From Akkermansiaceae bacterium (GTDB taxonomy: Bacteria; Verrucomicrobiota; Verrucomicrobiia; Verrucomicrobiales; Akkermansiaceae), in assembly GCA_020627645.1 (NCBI GenBank), contig JAHDGN010000005.1:1-27953 (forward strand): a stretch of 27,953 nt of DNA, given 5' to 3'. Position numbers and translations under genes: made by a program. Below the pieces are notes generated by a model. It searched no databases. It had not been told where the DNA came from and was given only the letters and a program-made list of their open reading frames with translations. This document shows, one piece after another, positions 22,625 to 27,953 of the stretch. Positions within the stretch are counted from its first letter, which is position 1, and each line of letters begins with the position of its first letter.

Positions 22625-22630
22625 ATTATA
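22625..22630 (-). promoter_or_regulatory. Possible -10 box for the bicupin operon
   Basis: Read on the minus strand this is a perfect TATAAT, about 28 bases before the ATG at 22596. No good -35 hexamer is seen at 16-18 bases from it, so it is only a candidate. It lies in the 97-base gap between divergent genes. Confidence 0.35.
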
Positions 22631-22693
22631 GAAGTGGAAAGAAGATCGATTTTTGGAATCGAATGAGATGGCGATTCGAGTCATTTCTTCTGA

Positions 22694-22918
22694 ATGACTG
22701 TTGAGGTGATTGGGTGGAATAAAGGACTTTTGGTAATTTCTGCGATCAGGTTCTTTATGGAGTCCGGAAAACTTGGGCTTGCAGATTCAAAACGAAAGGT
22801 TGAAGAGATTCTTGATGGCGAATCTGTTCAGTTCTCATTGACCGGATGTCAGAAGGAGGAGGCAGAAGAAGAATTAAGGCGGTTGGGTCTGATTTTTGAG
22901 TGGGTTGATGAAGATTGA
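22694..22918 (+). CDS. Small protein resembling the ribosomal L7/L12 C-terminal domain
   Basis: A 74-residue protein. The segment LLVISAIRFFMESGKLGLADSK followed by RKVEEILDGE and KEEAEEELRRLGLIFEWV follows the beta-alpha-alpha-beta-alpha-beta pattern of the L7/L12 C-terminal domain (compare VIKAVRxxTGLGLKEAKxLVE and the later AEALKKxLEEAGAxVE pattern). It lacks the dimerisation N-terminus and hinge of a true L7/L12, so it is not the ribosomal protein. Free-standing copies of this domain occur in other bacteria with unknown roles. It is divergent from the bicupin operon and stands alone on the plus strand. Confidence 0.6.
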   Translation: MTVEVIGWNKGLLVISAIRFFMESGKLGLADSKRKVEEILDGESVQFSLTGCQKEEAEEELRRLGLIFEWVDED

Positions 22919-23063
22919 GAGGTCTATCGATGGTTAGCAATGAGCAAGGGCGATCAACCTTGAATCACAATTTCCTGTGGAGTCGTGGTCGAAAGAGTTG
23001 GTGATGAGTGTGCGTAGCGGGAAAGGTGAGACAAATTAATAGATGTGAAGTATGATTTTCTGT

Positions 23064-23069
23064 AGGGAG
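23064..23069 (+). promoter_or_regulatory. Ribosome-binding site fixing the start at 23076
   Basis: AGGGAG lies six bases before ATG 23076 and inside the frame that would follow the earlier ATG at 23052. It therefore favours the shorter protein, which also begins directly with a signal sequence. Confidence 0.6.
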
Positions 23070-23075
23070 AGAGTG

Positions 23076-24098
23076 ATGAAGATTGGCTTGATTTTGTTTA
23101 TATTGGTTGGGTGCTTCTCGGCGAGGGGACAAAGTCCTTTGGCAAATCAAGCTTTTGGGGTGTTTGATTTCGATCTTCGGGGTGCTACGCCTGGTGAGCA
23201 AATTGATCGTTTGACGACTATCGGCTTTGATGGGTTGGCGATGAATCTTTCGAAGTCTCATGATTTAGCCCGGTGGCAGGGATATCAATTGGAGCGGCCG
23301 GGCACGAAATTGCTTTGTGGATTTTTGACGGCGTGGTTGGACAATCCTAATGAAATCAACAATGACCATTGGAGCCAAGTTTTGCAGACTTTGTCGGATG
23401 AAGGGGCTCTCTTTTGGTGTATTTTCAGAAAGGGGAATGCTGTCGATCGTTCTGGTTTACAGAGTTTGGTAGATGCGGTGGCGGTCCGGGCCGGGGAGTT
23501 CGGGTTAGATTTGAATATTTATCCGCATGACGGTGAAGCACTCTTTGCGATTCAGAGTCTGGAAGAGGCGATGGGGTATGTCAGGGCGTCGTCCCAAACA
23601 AACATTAAGGTGTCTGCTCATTTGTGTCATGAGATTCGGGCGGGGAATGGGGATCGGTTAGAGGAGGTTTTGAGAGCCGCGGGAGACAAACTTGCTTTGG
23701 TTTCGATCAATGGGGCAAACCAAGCCTTTGTTGATAATTCGAGCGATTGGTCTGATTCAATTCAGCCGTTGAGTGAGGGTGATTTTGATTCTCGTCTGTT
23801 TGTCGAGGCGTTGGATCGGGTGGGCTATCGAGGGCCGGTGATTTTGCATACGTTTGGTTTGGCGAGCAAGCCGGCGAGTCACTATCAGAGCTCGTATGAT
23901 CTTTGGAGAAGTTGGGTCGAATCGCCTCGGGCAACGATGTCGGTTTATTCTCGGGATGACTTTGGGCTGATGTTTGGATATTCTGGTTTACTTGAAACGT
24001 CGACGGATCTGGAAACATGGACTTTGTTGGATCCTCAGCCATCGAGTCCGGTATGGGTTGAAGTGGAGGGGGGATCTGGATTCTATCGGGCTCGTTGA
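23076..24098 (+). CDS. Exported sugar phosphate isomerase/epimerase-like protein, probable lipoprotein
   Basis: A 340-residue protein. The N-terminus MKIGLILFILVGC has a lipobox (LVGC, C13), so lipid attachment is likely; signal peptidase I cleavage after SARG is the alternative. Residues about 25-285 look like a xylose-isomerase-like TIM barrel, with possible metal or substrate residues in NIYPHDG (147-153), SAHLCHEI (180-187), LVSINGA (208-214) and VILHTFG (255-261). Residues about 300-340 add a module of the form LETSTDLETW ... SGFYRAR, common at the ends of secreted verrucomicrobial proteins. Enzymes of this barrel family act on monosaccharides or inositol derivatives; the substrate here is unknown. 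The esterase gene follows after 31 bases. Confidence 0.8.
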   Translation: MKIGLILFILVGCFSARGQSPLANQAFGVFDFDLRGATPGEQIDRLTTIGFDGLAMNLSKSHDLARWQGYQLERPGTKLLCGFLTAWLDNPNEINNDHWSQVLQTLSDEGALFWCIFRKGNAVDRSGLQSLVDAVAVRAGEFGLDLNIYPHDGEALFAIQSLEEAMGYVRASSQTNIKVSAHLCHEIRAGNGDRLEEVLRAAGDKLALVSINGANQAFVDNSSDWSDSIQPLSEGDFDSRLFVEALDRVGYRGPVILHTFGLASKPASHYQSSYDLWRSWVESPRATMSVYSRDDFGLMFGYSGLLETSTDLETWTLLDPQPSSPVWVEVEGGSGFYRAR

Positions 24099-24129
24099 TT
24101 CGTGAACTGAGTTGAATGTTTGTTGAGGC

Positions 24130-25023
24130 ATGGAGAGTATTTGTTTGGTTATGAGATGGTTGTTTTTGCCGGTGATCTTCTGGGTTTTGTTCTTGGGTCA
24201 AAGTCTGGCGAAGGAAGGAGTATTGGTGGATGGTGTGGAGACTTATAAAAGGGTTGGGGAAGTTGAGTTGAAGCTCCATATTTTTAATCCGAAGGGGCAT
24301 GAGGTGGGTGATCAGCGCCCAGTGATCGTTTTCTTTTTCGGTGGTGGGTGGGTGGGTGGAGATCCCAAGCAATTTTTTCGGTATGCTCGGGATTTTGCCG
24401 AGATGGGATTTGTTGGGATTTCGGCTGAACACCGGGTGAAGAAAAAACATGGTGCGACGCCATTCGATTGTGTGGAAGATGGGAAGTCTGCGATTCGTTG
24501 GGTGAGGGAGAATGCGAAAAAGCTGGGAGTGAATGTCAATCAAGTCGTGGCCGCTGGTGGTTCTGCGGGTGGACATGTGGCGGCGTGTTCAGGTGTGATT
24601 GAAGGATATGAAGGGAAGGGGGAGAATGTGGAGGTAAGCAGTCAACCAAATGCGATGGTACTTTTTAATCCGGTGATTGATACGACGGAGCGGGGATTTG
24701 GGATGTTGAAGGTAGGGAAAGCAAACAAGGAGAAAGTGTCTCCTTGCCATCATATAAGGGCCGGCTTACCGCCCACTTTGTTGTTGCATGGGAAAGCAGA
24801 CCGGGTGGTTCCTCATGAGAATGTGGTGCGGTTTCAGAAATTGATGGTTGGGGCAGGGAATGTGTGTGAGTTGGAGTCTTTTGAGGGGGCGGGGCATGGT
24901 TTTTTCAACGATGCGACTTTTCGTCCATCGAACGGAGATCGAAATTATCAATTGTGTTTGAAGAGGGCGTCAAAATTTTTGCGGGGATTGGGCTATGTTG
25001 GCCAGTCTGACAAAGGCAAATGA
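24130..25023 (+). CDS. Exported alpha/beta-hydrolase, acetyl-esterase type
   Basis: A 297-residue protein of the COG0657 (BD-FAE/lipase-like) esterase family. A signal peptide ends near QSLAKEG (24-30). The oxyanion region is FFFGGGW (68-74), with phenylalanine where many members have histidine (HGGG). The triad is S145 in GGSAGGH, D224 in GKADRVVPHE and H256 in GAGHGFF. Family members remove acetyl or other acyl groups from polysaccharides or small esters. ATG 24130 has GAGG only one base upstream; the in-frame ATG at 24151 (MRWLFLPV) gives a more typical signal peptide and is a real alternative. It follows the isomerase-like gene on the same strand, so the pair may act on one sugar substrate. 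Confidence 0.87.
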   Translation: MESICLVMRWLFLPVIFWVLFLGQSLAKEGVLVDGVETYKRVGEVELKLHIFNPKGHEVGDQRPVIVFFFGGGWVGGDPKQFFRYARDFAEMGFVGISAEHRVKKKHGATPFDCVEDGKSAIRWVRENAKKLGVNVNQVVAAGGSAGGHVAACSGVIEGYEGKGENVEVSSQPNAMVLFNPVIDTTERGFGMLKVGKANKEKVSPCHHIRAGLPPTLLLHGKADRVVPHENVVRFQKLMVGAGNVCELESFEGAGHGFFNDATFRPSNGDRNYQLCLKRASKFLRGLGYVGQSDKGK

Positions 25024-25228
25024 TTGTAGGTATTTCGTCCAAAAATTATGATGGTTAGTGCCGAGAATCTATCAAACTCTCTTACTCATTGATGGATAAT
25101 ATCTTAGGTTTTGATTTCTGATGTTCGTCCGTGATTTTTGCTTGAGGGAGAGTCAATCTTAGACGATGTTCCATGCTCAATTTGGGAAAAATAGTTTCTC
25201 ACACACAGTTAAATTGCATGTAATAATT

Positions 25229-27814
25229 ATGGCTATTCGCTTAAAAAACCGTCTATTGTTATCTGGAGCGGCATTGGTTGTTGGTTCAGGTATTGGATCC
25301 TCAGAGCCTCTTGTGAGTATTGATGTAGGGGATATTCCTAATTCTGGAGAGCCATCGAATGTTGATGGGATGGTGATTCCGGGGCAGTTTGGCAATTGGA
25401 CTCAGATTAGCTTGCGAGGGGGTGCGGACTTGACTGTGACACAAAATGGCGTGTCGTTTATTTGGAATGTTGGTGGTGTTGCTTCCCTTACGGGCGGATG
25501 GCCTAACGGAGGGGTGGATCCGCTTCGGCGAGACTATTATACTTTGTTAAAAGGAACTGCCGGTCGCTATGATCGACCGATTCCTTGGGAGATCACAGGC
25601 CTAACACCGGGGTCAATTTACGATCTTATTCTATTTGGCCACTCTGAATCCCAACAAACTCACTGTTCTATTGAGGGTTACGATCCCGGTTCTGGGGTGG
25701 GTTCGTTTATTCCTACGGATGGAGATGGAGACGCGAATGCGACTGAAGTGATGGCTGACAGGAATGGAAAAATCAAAGGGACCTTTGATGGAATTGACGG
25801 CCAGTGGACGACTTTTGCTGGTTTGCAAATGATTGAAGTATTTGGGGATGCTGACAATGATGGAATCACTGATGATTATGAGTTAGCTCACACGGATCCA
25901 CCTTCAGCGACTGGGTTAAATCCCAATGATGACTTGGAAAATGACGGTCTCACGAATCTTCAGGAATTTGAAAATGGGACTGACCCTAATGATCCTGACA
26001 GTGATGACGATACGTTGGGAGACGCTGAGGAGGTGGCAGGGGCAGGTTCGAGACCGCCAACAGATCCTGCTTCGGCCGACACGGATCGTGATGGGTTGAG
26101 TGATTTAGTTGAATCGAATACCGGGACATGGGTTGGTTCATCGGATACGGGAACAAGTCCGGTATTAGCTGATACAGATGGAGATGCGCTTTCGGATATG
26201 GCGGAGACAAACTCGGGACTCTTTTTGAGTGCGACGTCTACTGGAACGAGTCCATTGAATGTTGATTCGGATGGAGATGGAGTTGGAGATTGGTATGAGA
26301 TTGTGGCGGCATTTACGGATCCGACATTGATCGATGAAAAGCCGGTGGTTCCTTATCCGTTACCTGATCCGGATGGCTCGACTGGATCGACGGCCGGTCC
26401 AGTCAAGGTCTATATCCTGTCTGGTCAGTCCAATATGGTTGGTTTTGGTTTGGTGAGTGGGACCCAAGCAGGGGCTTTGGAACGAGTGGTGAATTTAGAG
26501 AATAAGTTTCCGAACCTTGTGGATGAGAGTGGCGCTTGGATCTCTCGAGGTGATGTGAAATATCGGGGAGTGATCTCTGCGTTCGGAAATGGAGAACTTC
26601 GACCTGGATTTGGTAAGGATGGAGGATCGATTGGGCCTGAGTTGGGCTTTGGGCATGTGATGGGATGGTATCATGATGAGCCGGTGTTACTCCTCAAGTC
26701 ATCGATTGGTAATCGGAGTTTGAGTTGGGATTGCCTGCCACCGGGAAGTGAGCAGTTTGAGTATAATGGGAGAAATTATCCAGCGTATGGTGGGTACAAT
26801 CAGTGGGATGTGGGTGACCCTGAGCCATCTCCTTTTGTCTGGTATGCGGGTAAGCAGTTTGATGATTACTTTAAGCACGAGGATGATATGGGGGTTGAGG
26901 CCTGGGCTTCTGGGTTGGTCTATCCAGTCGGGTCTCAATGTGTGAATGGAGGGGTGACCTATCGTTGTAATACGGAGCATACTTCTGATTCTAGTACGGA
27001 ACCGGGAGTAGGGGGATCTTGGGAGTCAAATTGGGGCGTCTATTCGGTATTCAATGCAGTCGATGTATTGGATAACTTTGCGGCCGAATATCCGGAATGG
27101 GCTGCTCAGGGGTTTGAGATTGCGGGGTATGTTTGGTGGCAGGGCCATAAGGATCAAAACCAACCAGCGGCTGATCGTTATGAGCAGAATATGGTTCGGT
27201 TTATTAAGGAAATCCGTTCGTATTATGAAAACCGATATCCTGATCAAACGAGCCCGAACACCCCATTTGTCCTATCAACGATTGCGTTTGGTGGATTTAA
27301 TTTGAGTGGTGCTGGGTCGGTTGTCGCTAATGGCCAGTTGGCAGTGAGTGGTGAAACGGGAAATTATCCTGAGTTTTCAGGGAATGTGAAAACGATCGAT
27401 GCTAGACCTTATTGGCGTGATGCGGCTGATTCTCCTCGGAATCAGGACTTCCATTATAACCACAATGCAGAGACTTACATGTTGGTTGGCGATGCGTTGG
27501 GGAGGGCGATGGTAGAGTTACAGGGAGTGGTGCCTGCTGATGGTTTGAATATTACATCAATCACTCAGTCTCCTGGTGGTCTTTGGGAGCTGGAGATTTC
27601 TGGAAAGCCATCGACGGTCTACGAGTTACATTCTTCGGTGGATCTGAATTTTTCTTTGGGGAGTATTCTCACTGATTTGGGAGCTGGAGGTGTTGGTGTG
27701 GTTGGGGGGGTAGACAATTCGCAAGTGACAACGAATTCTTCAGGGAGGGCTGTTGTGACTGTTTCCCTTGTTGCTTCAACGAAGGCGTTTGTTCGGGCAG
27801 TTGAGGTTCAGTAG
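25229..27814 (+). CDS. Secreted sialate-O-acetylesterase-type enzyme with calcium repeats and an inserted chitin-binding-like module
   Basis: An 861-residue protein. It has a signal peptide (about 1-26), a beta-sandwich possibly for carbohydrate binding (about 28-205), acidic thrombospondin-3-like repeats (about 206-372; DSDGDGVGD, DTDRDGLSD), and an SGNH esterase of the SASA type (PF03629, about 390-765). The nucleophile is S401 in LSGQSNM, with WWQGHKDQ (636-643) and a C-terminal acid/base D740 with H742 or H745. Residues about 557-605 (W559, then Y565...C571...Y578-RC...W598) look like a CBM5/12 chitin-binding module set inside the esterase. The end (ASTKAFVRAVEV) fits the verrucomicrobial C-terminal module. 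The frame is open from 25166, but ATG 25229 starts directly with the signal sequence. A deacetylase acting on polysaccharide is inferred. Confidence 0.86.
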   Translation: MAIRLKNRLLLSGAALVVGSGIGSSEPLVSIDVGDIPNSGEPSNVDGMVIPGQFGNWTQISLRGGADLTVTQNGVSFIWNVGGVASLTGGWPNGGVDPLRRDYYTLLKGTAGRYDRPIPWEITGLTPGSIYDLILFGHSESQQTHCSIEGYDPGSGVGSFIPTDGDGDANATEVMADRNGKIKGTFDGIDGQWTTFAGLQMIEVFGDADNDGITDDYELAHTDPPSATGLNPNDDLENDGLTNLQEFENGTDPNDPDSDDDTLGDAEEVAGAGSRPPTDPASADTDRDGLSDLVESNTGTWVGSSDTGTSPVLADTDGDALSDMAETNSGLFLSATSTGTSPLNVDSDGDGVGDWYEIVAAFTDPTLIDEKPVVPYPLPDPDGSTGSTAGPVKVYILSGQSNMVGFGLVSGTQAGALERVVNLENKFPNLVDESGAWISRGDVKYRGVISAFGNGELRPGFGKDGGSIGPELGFGHVMGWYHDEPVLLLKSSIGNRSLSWDCLPPGSEQFEYNGRNYPAYGGYNQWDVGDPEPSPFVWYAGKQFDDYFKHEDDMGVEAWASGLVYPVGSQCVNGGVTYRCNTEHTSDSSTEPGVGGSWESNWGVYSVFNAVDVLDNFAAEYPEWAAQGFEIAGYVWWQGHKDQNQPAADRYEQNMVRFIKEIRSYYENRYPDQTSPNTPFVLSTIAFGGFNLSGAGSVVANGQLAVSGETGNYPEFSGNVKTIDARPYWRDAADSPRNQDFHYNHNAETYMLVGDALGRAMVELQGVVPADGLNITSITQSPGGLWELEISGKPSTVYELHSSVDLNFSLGSILTDLGAGGVGVVGGVDNSQVTTNSSGRAVVTVSLVASTKAFVRAVEVQ

Positions 27815-27844
27815 GAACAAATCTCAGAACTTGTCTTTGATTCA

Positions 27845-27870
27845 GCCCCCGTGTTTTGCGGGGGCTTTTT
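27845..27870 (+). terminator. Rho-independent terminator after the esterase gene
   Basis: GCCCCCG (27845-27851) pairs with CGGGGGC (27859-27865) around a seven-base loop and is followed directly by TTTTT (27866-27870). It lies 30 bases after the stop codon and is the clearest terminator in the window. Confidence 0.92.
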
Positions 27871-27953
27871 CGTACACCGGATATTGATGATCGCTGACAA
27901 GAGAGGGGGAATGGTGAATCATTTTTTGGATGATGGTTCCGCCTCTTGTCTCC

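Noticed and set aside
1..27953. tRNA, rRNA, insertion sequences, integrases, phage or CRISPR loci
   Set aside because: None was seen by reading both strands. No transposase, integrase or Cas protein is encoded and no short-repeat array is present. A covariance-model scan could still reveal a small RNA.

Overview
The window looks like a chromosomal segment from a bacterium of the Verrucomicrobiota. I infer this from large secreted multi-domain proteins rich in calcium-binding acidic repeats, a C-terminal 'ExSxDLxxW ... FYRxR' module typical of secreted verrucomicrobial proteins, a signal-bearing sugar isomerase-like protein, and many start codons without a Shine-Dalgarno sequence. No rRNA or tRNA is present, so the assignment rests on protein style only.

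Layout. Positions 1-123 hold the tail of an unknown plus-strand gene. A minus-strand operon (2454 to 171) follows with tightly overlapping genes: pabB (folate branch), a small HExxH protein and a YtqB/MnmM-type methyltransferase. Divergently, 2510-5178 encodes a membrane/secreted TPR protein and a membrane protein that fuses a degenerate protein kinase to a cysteine-free formylglycine-enzyme-like domain. Then comes a complete F1Fo ATP synthase operon in the order atpB-E-F-H-A-G-D-C (5321-12031). It is preceded by a perfect CRP-type palindrome and has a strong hairpin between atpE and atpF.

A 458-base gene-free leader with several inverted repeats precedes a three-gene secretion cluster (12490-18339). 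Its first product is a 1245-residue PA14 protein with three F-type (fucose-binding) lectin domains, followed by a HEAT-like anchored protein and a secreted acidic-repeat protein. An unrecognised exported protein (18514-19140) meets a convergent minus-strand cluster (22596 to 19167): a bicupin broken by a one-base shift in a C7 tract, a zinc-ribbon membrane protein of unknown family, and an asparagine-synthetase-like enzyme that has lost its glutaminase cysteine.

The right end (22694-27814, plus strand) encodes a small L7/L12-C-domain-like protein, an exported sugar isomerase/epimerase-like protein, an exported alpha/beta-hydrolase esterase and a large secreted sialate-O-acetylesterase-type enzyme with a chitin-binding-like module. 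It ends in a clear rho-independent terminator. Together the lectin, esterases and isomerase-like protein suggest handling of acetylated, perhaps fucose-rich, polysaccharide outside the cytoplasm. That is an inference, since no glycoside hydrolase or sulfatase is present here.

The least explained parts are the bicupin / zinc-ribbon membrane protein / dead-glutaminase ligase cluster, the pseudokinase-FGE fusion beside the ATP synthase, and the triple-lectin protein with its start-codon hairpin.
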